Shown here: positions 1 to 8,481 of the stretch, in pieces | How positions within the stretch are numbered: position 1 is the stretch's first letter | How the letters are laid out: each line of letters opens with the position of its first letter | Source of the DNA: Didymella arachidicola | Taxonomy: Eukaryota; Ascomycota; Dothideomycetes; Pleosporales; Didymellaceae | DNA: 64,000 bases | Direction: 5' to 3' | NCBI GenBank assembly: GCA_016630955.3 | Contig: CM049987.1 | Location: forward strand, 62,001 to 126,000 | Position numbers and translations under genes: made by a program | The notes under the pieces: model-generated | What the model was told of the DNA's origin: nothing | The model's input: only the letters and a program-made list of their open reading frames with translations | The model's database searches: none

Positions 1-330
1 CAGCGCGTGAACGACCCTCTGCTGCAGCTCCTGTGCGATCCTGGCTTCTTGCGGGTTAGTGTAGCCCTGTGCGTGTTGATCTACGGCTGCTGCGAAGGCA
101 GTAGTGATGGTGTTCCATAGCTGGGTAATTTGCTGAGTCTCAGCGATGTGGCGTTGGACGGCATCAGAGACTCGAGGTTTGGGAGCGCCCCCACCGGGGT
201 TCTGGCTGCTCAGAAGGGGCGCATGGTGCTGCATGTCCTCCTGGGGCCGTCTTGGAGCGCGTGTATACAACTGCTGGGGGATCTCGTAGTCTGGGGACCC
301 TGTGTGCTGGGAAGAGGGAGACTCTGCCAT
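1..330 (-). CDS. In-frame continuation after the element 1 transposase stop (partial)
   Basis: Minus-strand frame with an ATG at 330, open to the window edge (110 codons). It is in the same frame as the transposase ending at 364-366, with no other stop between. The product is hydrophilic and rich in Pro, Ser and Gln (begins MAESPSSQHTG), with a possible helical stretch near HIAETQQITQLW. I infer it is the severed C-terminal tail of the element 1 transposase, since related elements carry a long hydrophilic tail there. A start of a separate gag-like protein is the alternative. No catalytic motif is visible. Confidence 0.4.
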   Translation of the reverse strand, partial: MAESPSSQHTGSPDYEIPQQLYTRAPRRPQEDMQHHAPLLSSQNPGGGAPKPRVSDAVQRHIAETQQITQLWNTITTAFAAAVDQHAQGYTNPQEARIAQELQQRVVHAL

Positions 331-363
331 CCTATTAAGCTCCTTGCGCGTCGCGCAGGGGGC

Positions 364-1608
364 CTAGGCGGACGTTAGAGGTACTCCCAGAGTGGCCGCA
401 GTGAGCCGGATCGTTTGCTGTGATTTTTGGGGCTTCTGTGAAGGAAACCCAGAAATCAAAAGATTGGTGTTCGGTATGGGGTTAAATGGGTGTACACCTG
501 TCGCCTTGAACGAGCTAAAGATATTCTTTGCAGTGAAGCTGCTTGCCCAAGCATCCCAGAACAGGCCAAAGAAGTCAGCTTTAGTTACAGGCACTAGGCC
601 TTGATGCTTGTGAAGGCGTGTTGCCAGCTTCTTTGAGTATGCTGTGCTGAGAGGCTTAAACATTACCACATCAAGCGGCTGCAGCGTGTGCGTGCTGTGA
701 GGTGGATAGATACCTAACAGTATCTTATGCCTGTGGCAATACTCCAGAAACTCTTCTGTTAGGTGGCTCCCGTGGCCATCCACAAGCAACAGGCGGTACT
801 TTCTCCGAGCTTTGGCTGTTGTGAAGCGCTCAAACACCTGCTGGAGCCAGGCAAGACCAAGCCCATCGTTTGACCAGCCACTGCCTGATACTCCAAAGAA
901 GGCCATATGTTCTCCTACCTTCACATCCTCTACCCATGTGTTTTGTATGTTCTTTGAGTCAGCTGCGTAAATGAGAGCTGGCGGCAACGCTGTGCCGTCA
1001 GCGCATACACACGCTAACAAGCTTATCCATTCACGATTACCATCCTGCAGCATCTGCTTAAACTGCTTCTTCTTAAACAGCCTCCTGCTAAAGATCCTCT
1101 TCTGTCTGCCAACGGCTCCAACCATGAAGCCTTTCTCATCCATATTGTACGTATGCTCAGGCTCCACTTCGTAGAAGTTGATTTTGCTGCCTAGCTGTTC
1201 AAAGTACACCTTGTACTTATCACTAGAGTCAGCAGCGTGGCGTTGTCGATCCATAGAAGTGCTCCATTGGGATGTAAGCTCATCTTGGTGTCGGTGGAGG
1301 AAGCGTGTGACCCAGCTCTCGGAGACAGGGTGTCCAGCGATATCAGACGCGTAATTCTGCACCATCTCTCTTGTAGGAGGTAACTTTTGCTCTGTCAATC
1401 CCTCCAGATACGTCACAAGCTCTGCCTCCTGTTCTGGTTGAAGATTGCGACGTGCTAAACCTGCCTCTGCACGCGACCCGCTGACACCTCGGTGCTTGCG
1501 CGACAACGTTGAGCGATTAACACTATGCTTTTTAGCTATTGTCGCGTAGCAAACTTCTTCGCTAGAGTTAAGAGCATCTAGCTCTGCAAGGGCTTCTTCC
1601 ATAGTCAT
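364..1608 (-). CDS. Pogo/Fot1-like DDE transposase of element 1 (414 aa, stops before tail)
   Basis: DDE_1-superfamily transposase that would cut and paste element 1. In order: an N-terminal psq-type helix-turn-helix (VNRSTLSRKHRG near residue 30), a CENP-B-type DNA-binding domain (residues about 55-120, ending SWVTRFLHRH), and the DDE catalytic core with aspartates in YNMDEKGF (about 155), LLVDGHGSH (about 275) and LQPLDVV (about 313). The frame ends at TAG 364-366, about 200 residues shorter than the 617-619 aa relatives in this window, and the same frame stays open beyond the stop to the window start. A CAG-to-TAG change would explain this. The ATG lies about 90 bp inside the terminal repeat, as in A, B and E. 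Confidence 0.85.
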   Translation of the reverse strand: MTMEEALAELDALNSSEEVCYATIAKKHSVNRSTLSRKHRGVSGSRAEAGLARRNLQPEQEAELVTYLEGLTEQKLPPTREMVQNYASDIAGHPVSESWVTRFLHRHQDELTSQWSTSMDRQRHAADSSDKYKVYFEQLGSKINFYEVEPEHTYNMDEKGFMVGAVGRQKRIFSRRLFKKKQFKQMLQDGNREWISLLACVCADGTALPPALIYAADSKNIQNTWVEDVKVGEHMAFFGVSGSGWSNDGLGLAWLQQVFERFTTAKARRKYRLLLVDGHGSHLTEEFLEYCHRHKILLGIYPPHSTHTLQPLDVVMFKPLSTAYSKKLATRLHKHQGLVPVTKADFFGLFWDAWASSFTAKNIFSSFKATGVHPFNPIPNTNLLISGFPSQKPQKSQQTIRLTAATLGVPLTSA

Positions 1609-1698
1609 CGTGGCGTTGAGTTATGGGGGGTGCGAAGTTGGGACGAAATCGCGATCGCGTGCATTGACTGACGGCGTGCATTGAGTGCACGGACACGG

Positions 1699-3130
1699 TA
1701 GCTCCCCCCTTTGCGTAGTGCTCAATCGCACTGAGAACAGAGGTGGGCGAACTGCCCTGTTCCCTCCTATACTTGTCTTGAATTAGAGTTGATTGCGACT
1801 CGAATTCTAGGGTATTGCTTGGGGTTTGCGACTGCCAGGGCTTGTTGTTTGTGGGGAGTGGTGGTGACAGAGTGCGCAGCTTCACATCAAGGGTTAATAT
1901 AACCTGTTTCGGGTTAAAAGGGACTAATCCGGCCCCTCGGAACCCTCCTTAGATGTTGCTGGCAGTAATAGTTTTCTTGTAAGCCGCTTTAAAGCATGGC
2001 AGGAACTCCTGCTTCGTGACGTGGGTGATCCGGTTGCGGATAAGCTCATTAACCTTATCCCCGTACGCCTTCTTCAGAGGGGCAAAACAACCCACATCAA
2101 GTGGCTACAGGAGATGCGATGAGTGCGGAGGCATACATAAAAGTACAATCTTGTGATCCTTGCAGTATTGCGTGAATCCTGCAGAGTTGTGGCTCTCGTG
2201 GCCATTAATAATAAGCATGCGGTGGGCTCCAACAGTACGTTCCTTTGTATGCCTGTTAAAGTGCTTCAACCAGTCAAAACCAAGCTTGTTGTTAGTCTAG
2301 CCGTTCTCAGAGATGGCAATAACCCAGTCTTAGGGCAGGTTGTTGTCTTTATACTAGTTGGACTGGTAGTGGCGCGCTTTGAAGATAATGTAGGGCGGAA
2401 TAGGCCATCTAGTAGCATTGATGCCCTAGATAACTGTTACCCACTCCCGGTTGCCTAGCTAGACCTGCTTTGCTCGTCCTAGCTTCCCTGCATCTGTTAC
2501 GACTTTCCCGCTGCTTATCTGGCCCATCATGAAGCCTGTCTTGTCGAAGTTGTACGTGTCGTCGTCCAGGATACCATACTTAGCTTTGATGTTAGCTACA
2601 AGGCTGAACCAGTCCTGTATGACCTTCGGGTCCTTACAGAGGGCTCGCCTGTAGTCGTACTTGTAATTAAAGACCACTTTAAGCTCCTCCTGACGCGAAA
2701 CAAACGTACTGGCCTAGTTTAAGCCAACAGGGGCTAGACCGCGCTCCTTTCGCAGATAATTGGCTATATCAGTCACAGCTGCGAGCTAGGGGGACTCTCC
2801 TCAGGCAACCAGCTCAAGTATGTGCGTAACAATTACCTGCTCCTCACTGTTTGTTAGGCTCCGTGAGTTGGCCATAGTAGTGACGCGTGAAGCCCTTCCG
2901 GCGAGTCGGTCGCGTAGAGTAGTTCGGGGCGCGTTGTAGATAGCTGCAGCGCGTCGCACAGAGAGCTTTGCATCTTGTTTAAGAGCCTAAAGCGCAAGCT
3001 GTATCTGACGCTCTTTTAACGCGTTAGGCTGGTGCTGTTGTGGTGGCATTAGAGTGGTGATAGTGTTTTGGTGGGGTCTTGGCAAAAGTGGGCGACTCGC
3101 CCGTGTGGGCGGCTCGCCCGTAAGGTACGT
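1699..3130 (-). mobile_element. RIP-mutated copy of element 2, disrupted by element 1
   Basis: Same order and sequence as element 2 at 4204-6069, on the opposite strand. It begins at 3130 with ACGTACCTTACGGGC next to TA 3131-3132 and runs to the element 1 insertion at 1699. Differences from the plus-strand copy are mainly C-to-T at CpA or its complement, for example CCAGCCAGG to CTAGCTAGG near 2458 and CTGGATGG to CTAGATGG near 2411. That is the RIP signature of filamentous ascomycetes. The element's far end is displaced beyond the window by element 1. Confidence 0.85.
1703..3049 (-). pseudogene. Element 2 transposase remnant, multiple nonsense changes
   Basis: Alignable along its length with the element 2 transposase at 4285-5940. 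The start ATG at 3049 survives, but TAG codons replace Gln or Trp codons at several places, including the two in the stretch at 2456-2464. The catalytic NFDxTGF motif is recognisable near 2550, although Glu is changed to Lys (NFDKTGF). It also carries the TAA after the Ala-Ser-Asn-Ile codons (near 1950) found in the other copy. The tail is truncated at 1700 by element 1. It is not functional. Confidence 0.8.
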
Positions 3131-3238
3131 TAATCTCTATATATATATTACCTAGCTATAAAACTTTTAGAAGATTTTACCTAGTAGATCTAGAGATATA
3201 GACCCCTACATCTTTAATTTTCCCTAGTTAATTCTAGT

Positions 3239-3262
3239 AGCTCGCTTGCCTGTAAGGTACGT
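3239..3262 (-). repeat. Lone terminal-repeat fragment of the ACGTA family
   Basis: GCTCGCTTGCCTGTAAGG followed by TACGT and TA at 3263-3264. This matches the outer end of element 2 (GGCTCGCCCGTGAGG then TACGT) with a few substitutions. No transposase or partner repeat lies beside it, so it is a relic of an excised or decayed element. Confidence 0.55.
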
Positions 3263-3329
3263 TATCTTTCTTTATAGTAAAGATCTAGTTTATTAAGAAT
3301 AAGTTGTCTATGTTGAAGTCGTACTTTAA

Positions 3330-3842
3330 GCAAAGCTCGTAAGCACTAATTCTATTGGTTCTCGGGGATGAGTACGGTGACAGGAAGCCGAAGGGGTTGG
3401 TTGCAATAAGGTGTACAGATACGATCTGTCAGTCTTGAGAGCAGGGTAACGATGAGTAGTACAGAGTAGACTGTCTAGCTCGAAGGTTAGGTTTGAGATC
3501 CAAAGACAAACTTGATAACTTAGGTTGAACACAAACCTTAAGGGTTGTGTTCCTGTCTGCTATATACACAAAAGTCTCATAGAGTCTCATAGTCCTATAG
3601 GACTAAGTCTCGTGAGACTGTAGGACCTCTGAGACAAGGAGTGGCTCTCATTGGTCCGTTGTCCCAAAGTCCCGTGTTCGGTTATTACCTGTCCCAATGG
3701 GACGCTATGCCGCAATAGTACTAGTGTGATCCCGTGTCGTTCTGGTGGGGTTGGGCCTTCAGCGAGGTCGCCGTGCCGCCTTGTAATTCCTTCCATCATA
3801 CATAACTGTACGTCCCCCGAGTCCCAACTCATGTTCGTAACA
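3330..3842 (-). repeat. LTR-like remnant (possible solo LTR)
   Basis: Read on the minus strand the block starts TGTTACGAACATGAG at 3842 and has a GC-rich first part. It then shows short palindromes (GTCCTATAGGAC near 3597, AGTCTCGTGAGACT near 3610), a TATA-like GTATATAG near 3563, and a C- and T-rich end. The layout (TGTT start, internal TATA, no ORF) resembles a retrotransposon LTR. I could not find a CA end with a matching target duplication, so boundaries and class are uncertain. Confidence 0.35.
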
Positions 3843-4284
3843 ACTTTATTCTAAAGATAGTAAGCTTAAAAGGATACCTAATAGAGTATATACTTATACT
3901 AAGAAGCCTTATAGTTAACTAGTAGTTATACCTAAAATAATTATAGTAATAGTAATAGCGTGTCCTAATAGCTATATAGTAAGGCTAACTTTACTTAAGG
4001 ATAAAGCTGTAACTATACTATATACTATAGGTCTTAAGTATGTTATATGCTTCTTTATATAAGCTGTAGAATAGATCTAGAAGGGAGGCTATATTCTCTA
4101 TGCTAGGATGCAAAGTAAATTAACAGGATTGCTTTAGTCCCCTTCGTGCTTAGTCTGTTGTAAAGACGCGCTAATCTTGTAATAATTTTATGTTGTGGAG
4201 TTAACGTACCTCACGGGCGAGCCGCCCACACGGGCGAGTCGCCCACTTTTGCCAAGACCCCACCAAAACACTATCACCACTCCA

Positions 4285-5385
4285 ATGCCACCACAACAGC
4301 ACCAGCCTAACGCGTTAAAAGAGCGTCAGATACAGCTTGCGCTTTGGGCTCTTGAACAAGACGCAAAGCTCTCTGTGCGACGCGCTGCAGCTATCTACAA
4401 CGCGCCCCGAACTACTCTACGCGACCGACTCGCCGGAAGGGCTTCACGCGTCACTACTATGGCCAACTCACGGAGCCTGACAAACAGTGAGGAGCAGGTG
4501 ATTGTTACGCAAATACTTGAGCTGGTTGCCCGAGGAGAGTCCCCCCGGCTCGCAGCTGTGACTGATATGGCCAATTATCTGCGAAAGGAGCGCGGTCTGG
4601 CCCCTGTTGGCTCAAACTGGGCCAGTACGTTTGTTTCGCGTCGGGAGGAGCTCAAAGTGGTCTTCAATCACAAGTACGACTACAGGCGAGCCCTCTGTGA
4701 GGACCCGAAGGTCATACAGGACTGGTTCAGCCTTGTAGCTAACATCAAAGCTAAGTATGGTATCCTGGACGACGACACGTACAACTTCGACGAGACAGGC
4801 TTCATGATGGGCCAGATAAGCAGCGGGAAAGTCGTAACAGATGCAGGGAAGCCAGGACGAGCAAAGCAGGTCCAGCCAGGCAACCGGGAGTGGGTAACAG
4901 TTATCCAGGGCATCAATGCTACTGGATGGCCTATTCCGCCCTACATCATCTTCAAAGCGCGCCACCACCAGTCCAACTGGTATAAAGACGACAACCTGCC
5001 CCAAGACTGGGTTATTGCCATCTCTGAGAACGGCTGGACTAACAACGAGCTTGGTTTTGACTGGTTGAAGCACTTTAACAGGCATACAAAGGAACGTACT
5101 GTTGGAGCCCACCGCATGCTTATTATTGATGGCCACGAGAGCCACAACTCTGCAGGATTCACGCAATACTGCAAGGATCACAAGATTGTACTTTTATGTA
5201 TGCCTCCGCACTCATCGCATCTCCTGCAGCCACTTGATGTGGGTTGTTTTGCCCCTCTGAAGAAGGCGTACGGGGATGAGGTCAATGAGCTCATCCGCAA
5301 CCGGATCACCCACGTCACGAAGCAGGAGTTCCTGCCATGCTTTAAAGCGGCTTACAAGAAAACTATTACTGCCAGCAACATCTAA
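4285..5385 (+). CDS. DDE transposase of element 2 (366 aa, stops before zinc-knuckle tail)
   Basis: DDE_1/pogo-type transposase. From the ATG at 4285: an N-terminal HTH (about residues 10-60, with RRAAAIYNAPRTTLRDRLAG), a CENP-B-like domain (about 65-130), then the DDE core with NFDETGF (about 172), LIIDGHESH (about 276) and LQPLDVG (about 315). The frame could open at 4195, but that region is terminal repeat, so 4285 is preferred. It ends at TAA 5383-5385 directly after ITASNI. The following codons, in the same frame, read GGFRGAGLVPFDP, a conserved continuation in this family. CAA-to-TAA would restore continuity. Confidence 0.85.
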   Translation: MPPQQHQPNALKERQIQLALWALEQDAKLSVRRAAAIYNAPRTTLRDRLAGRASRVTTMANSRSLTNSEEQVIVTQILELVARGESPRLAAVTDMANYLRKERGLAPVGSNWASTFVSRREELKVVFNHKYDYRRALCEDPKVIQDWFSLVANIKAKYGILDDDTYNFDETGFMMGQISSGKVVTDAGKPGRAKQVQPGNREWVTVIQGINATGWPIPPYIIFKARHHQSNWYKDDNLPQDWVIAISENGWTNNELGFDWLKHFNRHTKERTVGAHRMLIIDGHESHNSAGFTQYCKDHKIVLLCMPPHSSHLLQPLDVGCFAPLKKAYGDEVNELIRNRITHVTKQEFLPCFKAAYKKTITASNI

Positions 5386-5940
5386 GGAGGGTTCCGAGGG
5401 GCCGGATTAGTCCCTTTTGACCCGAAACAGGTTATATCAACCCTTGATGTGAAGCTGCGCACTCCGTCACCACCACTCCCCACAAACAACGAGCCCTGGC
5501 AGTCGCAAACCCCAAGCAATACCCTAGAATTCGAGTCGCAATCAACTCTAATTCGAGACAAGTATAGGAGGGAACAGGGCAGTTCGCCCACCTCTGTTCT
5601 CAGTGCGATTGAGCACTACGCAAAGGGGGGAGCTATCCTATCGCATAAGCTTGCGCTGGCACAAAAACGGATCCGTGAGCTTGAAGCAGCCACTGAGGCT
5701 GCTACACGACGCAAATCGCACAAAAGGAAGCGAATTCAGGAGGGAGGATCCCTTCTGGTTGAGGAAGGCCAGCGGCTGGCGGCTCTAGCGGAATTTGGGG
5801 CGCGTCGTGATGGAAAGAAGACAAAGAAGCGGGTGCGCGCTGAAGGAGGTGAACCATCCCAACGACGCTGTGGACGGTGCGGAGAGGGCGGACACAATGC
5901 GCGAACGTGCAAGAGTGAAGTAGAAGTAGTCTCTGAGTGA
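5386..5940 (+). CDS. Zinc-knuckle C-terminal module of the element 2 transposase
   Basis: Open frame continuing directly from the transposase after its TAA, ending with the stop at 5938-5940. It contains GGFRGAGLVPFDP, a linker with LRTPSPPLP, a basic helical segment (KRIRELEAA, then KSHKRKR) and a CCHC zinc knuckle CGRCGEGGHNARTC close to the end. Element 4 keeps the same order, with CKRCRERGHNSRTC, which shows the module belongs to the transposase. Whether it is ever translated, by stop read-through or from an internal ATG at 5449, cannot be told from sequence. Confidence 0.7.
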   Translation, partial: GGFRGAGLVPFDPKQVISTLDVKLRTPSPPLPTNNEPWQSQTPSNTLEFESQSTLIRDKYRREQGSSPTSVLSAIEHYAKGGAILSHKLALAQKRIRELEAATEAATRRKSHKRKRIQEGGSLLVEEGQRLAALAEFGARRDGKKTKKRVRAEGGEPSQRRCGRCGEGGHNARTCKSEVEVVSE

Positions 5941-6114
5941 TATTACGACCTGTTCTGCCTTGTGCAGGGCCAGAGTGTGGTGTTTTGTGCCATAACAGGG
6001 TGAGGTTTGGTAGGGTCTTGGCAAAAGTGGGCGACTCGCCCGTGTGGGCGGCTCGCCCGTGAGGTACGTTATACGCTAAGCTATGTTAAGCAATTAATTT
6101 CTGCTAGATTAGCG

Positions 6115-6169
6115 TTAGGGACAAATCTTATCTTAGGGACAAATCTTAAAAGCTTAGGGACAAATCTTA
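6115..6169 (+). repeat. Three spaced copies of TTAGGGACAAATCTTA
   Basis: The 16-mer TTAGGGACAAATCTTA occurs at 6115-6130, 6133-6148 and 6154-6169, in the short gap between elements 2 and 4. The spacing is 18 then 21 bp. TTAGGG resembles the telomere unit, but three spaced copies inside a longer motif are not a telomere. Confidence 0.8.
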
Positions 6170-6194
6170 GCAGCCTTTAAAGTATTAAACTATA

Positions 6195-8049
6195 ACGTAG
6201 TTTACAAGCAAGCGACGCGTACAAGCGAGCGACGCACTATACTAAACTTAAGCACCTCTTTAATCTCAACGTACAATAGCTTAACGTAGCGTAAAGCAAC
6301 TATATTTAAATAAAGTAGATATTTAGCTTGCTATCTTGTCTATTAATAAACGTCAATTTGCAGCTAATCGACGCGCTGCTGCTGTCTACAGCGTACCTGA
6401 AGCGACGCTCCGCCACCGACGCGCTGGCCGGCCTGCCCGACGCGATTGCCAGCCCAACTCAAAGAAGCTGACTGAGCGAGAAGAGGAGGTGATAGTCAGC
6501 TATATACTTGACCTTGACGTGCGTGGATTTGCGCCTACGTACGCTGCTGTACGCGGTATGGCTGATAGACTGCTGGCTGCGCACAGGGCTGGTCAGGTCG
6601 GCGTTCAATGGGCGCGCAACTTTGTCAAACGTACAGACGCTCTTATAACGCGTTTCAATCGCGCGTACGATAGGCAGAGAGCTCTGTGTAAGGATCTAGT
6701 CCTAATTGAGAGCTGGTTTGAGCTTGTAGAGCAGACAAAAGCCAAGTACAGCATCTGTGATAATGACGTCTGGAACTTTGACGAAGCTAGCTTCATGATG
6801 GGCAAGATTACGACGCAGCTTGTCGTGACAGGGTCAGAGAGAAGAGGCCGGCCAAAGGCTCTCCAGCCAGGTATTCGTGAGTGGGCGACGCTGATTGCTG
6901 GCATCAACGCTGCTGGTTGTTCTATCCCACCGTTCATCATCTTAACTGACTAGTACCACCTCTCTGCCTGGTATGAAGACACAGCAATCCCGCGCGACTG
7001 GGCGATCGCAGTCAGCGACAACGGCTGGACTACCAACAAGCTAGGAGTAGAGTGGCTAGAGTACTTTAACGCTCATACAAAGGCTCGTACAGTAGGAGCA
7101 CGTCGGCTGCTCATCCTTGATGGCCATGAGAGTCACCACTCTCTTAAGTTCTAGGAGATCTGCAAGGAGAACAACATCTACACGCTCTGCATGCCGCCTC
7201 ACTCATCTCACCTTCTCCAGCCTCTTGACGTTGGCTGTTTCTTGCCATTAAAGCGCGCGTACAGCCGTGAGATTGAGAGCCTAATCCGCGACTATATCAA
7301 CCACGTCACTAAGCTTAAGTTTCTGCCAGCTCTTAAGGCAGCGTACGATTGATCGTTTACACCAGCCAATATACGATCAGCTTTTCAAGGAGCAGGTCTT
7401 GTCCCACACCAGCCAGACGCAGTCCTATCAAAGCTTGACGTGCAGCTGCGTACGCCGACTCCACCAGCAGCTCTAATCAACACTCTGTGGGAGGCTCGTA
7501 CACCAAGCAACATATGTAAGCTTGAAGCTCAGTCAACGCTTATACGTGAGCGTGTACGCAAGCACAAGAGCTTGTCGCCAGTCTTAATTATTAAAGCAAT
7601 TAACTAGCTTAAGAAGGGGGCAGAGGTGATGATGCTGTCTGCTAAGCTAATGCGCGATTGGATTACCAGCCTCAAGAAGGCTAATAAGGCAGCGTCTGAG
7701 CGTAAACAACGCAAGAAAAAGCGTATTCAACATTAAGGAGTGTTGACACAGGGAGCTAGAGAGGATATACTCACCTAACGCAAGGCTAAGCAGCAGATTG
7801 CCTGTGAGGAGCGTCAGAGAGGAGAGCAATCAGGCGTTAGTTGTTAGTCTCTTGCGCGCTGCAAGAGGTGTAGAGAGCGTGGTCATAACTCACGTACGTG
7901 TAAGAAAGAGCCCATAGCTACTACTTAATCTGTTATGTTAATAGCTATCTATTATCTTATTGCGTTGTTGAGATACACGTCTGCAGAGGTGCTTAAGTTT
8001 GGTGGGGTGTGTCGCTCGCTTGTACGTGTCGCTCGCTTGTAAACTACGT
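6195..8049 (+). mobile_element. Element 4: dead TIR transposon related to element 2, 1855 bp
   Basis: Flanked by TA (6193-6194 and 8050-8051). Terminal repeats begin ACGTAGTTTACAAGC and hold two copies of ACAAGC(G/A)AGCGAC(G/A)C each, paralleling the doubled motif in element 2. An inner match AAACTTAAGCACCTCT follows on both sides. Size, TIR start and gene order match element 2. The transposase frame is destroyed by several stop codons. Confidence 0.85.
6336..7928 (+). pseudogene. Degenerate DDE transposase of element 4
   Basis: Readable as one continuous frame that aligns with the element 2 protein: HTH (AAAVYSVPEATLRHR), CENP-B-like domain, DDE motifs NFDEASF, LILDGHESH and LQPLDVG, the GAGLVP segment and a CCHC knuckle CKRCRERGHNSRTC. 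It is broken by in-frame stops at 6951 (TAG), about 7153 (TAG), about 7351 (TGA), about 7603 (TAG), about 7735 (TAA), about 7777 (TAA) and about 7841 (TAG). Most fit C-to-T changes of CAG, CAA or CGA, that is RIP. No clear ATG remains at the N-terminus. Confidence 0.85.
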
Positions 8050-8085
8050 TACTTATTAGGTTAGTATTAGTATAGAGGGGTGGTT

Positions 8086-8131
8086 TTAGTAGAGTCTTGG
8101 CAAAAGTAGTCCGCTTGCCTGTAATGTACGT
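8086..8131 (-). repeat. Lone terminal repeat of an element 2 relative
   Basis: GAGTCTTGGCAAAAGTAG then CCGCTTGCCTGTAATG then TACGT, followed by TA at 8132-8133. It matches the inner and outer parts of the element 2 right repeat but lacks one of the two internal motif copies. No partner repeat was recognised, so it is a relic. Confidence 0.6.
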
Positions 8132-8481
8132 TAGAAGGTCCCTAAGCTAGGTAGCCTAGCTTTGTTTATAGGCACGAAACGAGAAGAAGCATTGGTATTG
8201 GTGCTGAACGAAGGCATTGACACACGAGTGCGGCGGCACAAGTTGAACCTGATTCGAGCGGCTGGGTTCGATGCAGCCGCGGCACCGGGGCTTTATGCAT
8301 TCTTGTTGGGGCCATGCGCTATCCTCGTTGGAAAGGCTGCCATTCTGGTTGGGACGCTCAAAGCTTGGCTCGTTGCATACAGCTCAAATGACTGACGTCA
8401 CGTGCTCTCCCCTTCACTTCGCCCAGCTACATAGCCTTGCCATGCCCGCGCCCTCTGCATCTGGTCTCTCGCATCGCTAAA

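Larger units (their letters stand above)
1..1698 (-). mobile_element. Element 1: pogo/Fot1-like TIR DNA transposon, cut by window start
   Basis: On the minus strand the element begins at 1698 with CCGTGTCCGTGCAC, directly next to a TA at 1699-1700, the usual target of Tc1/mariner/pogo elements. The same first 12 bases end elements D, E and F, and A/B differ by one base. It carries one transposase frame (364-1608) that continues past an in-frame stop towards the window edge. The other terminal repeat lies outside the window. It is inserted in the C-terminal part of an element 2 copy: sequence right of 1700 matches element 2 up to the codons for AKGGA, where the match stops at the TA. Confidence 0.85.
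3131..4202. other. AT-rich, gene-free spacer with repeat remnants
   Basis: No coding gene was found. Much of it is TA-rich with short in-frame stops everywhere, as expected for heavily RIP-mutated repeats, especially 3131-3310 and 3850-4180. It contains a lone terminal-repeat fragment (3239-3262) and an LTR-like block (about 3330-3842), listed separately. Confidence 0.6.
4204..6069 (+). mobile_element. Element 2: complete TIR transposon, 1866 bp
   Basis: Flanked by TA at 4202-4203 and 6070-6071. Terminal inverted repeats of 57 bp (4204-4260 and 6013-6069) are perfect, then continue with one mismatch to about 64 bp. Each repeat contains two near-identical copies of CGGGCGAG(C/T)CGCCCAC. It encodes a pogo-like DDE transposase (4285-5385) whose frame resumes after TAA 5383-5385 into a zinc-knuckle tail (to 5940). 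It is far less mutated than the copy at 1699-3130. Confidence 0.9.

Noticed and set aside
3587..3832. 81-codon frame in the LTR-like block
   Set aside because: Lies within repeat-like sequence with palindromes, and the product matches nothing I know.
4612..5181. 189-codon minus-strand frame inside element 2
   Set aside because: Antisense shadow of the transposase. The same pattern appears in the other copies.
6115..6169. TTAGGG repeats as an interstitial telomere
   Set aside because: Only three copies, each inside a longer 16-mer and separated by unrelated bases.
8162..8395. Small gene of 77 codons before the kinase-like gene
   Set aside because: No recognisable domain, no support for a start, and it overlaps another open frame. 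Likely upstream sequence.
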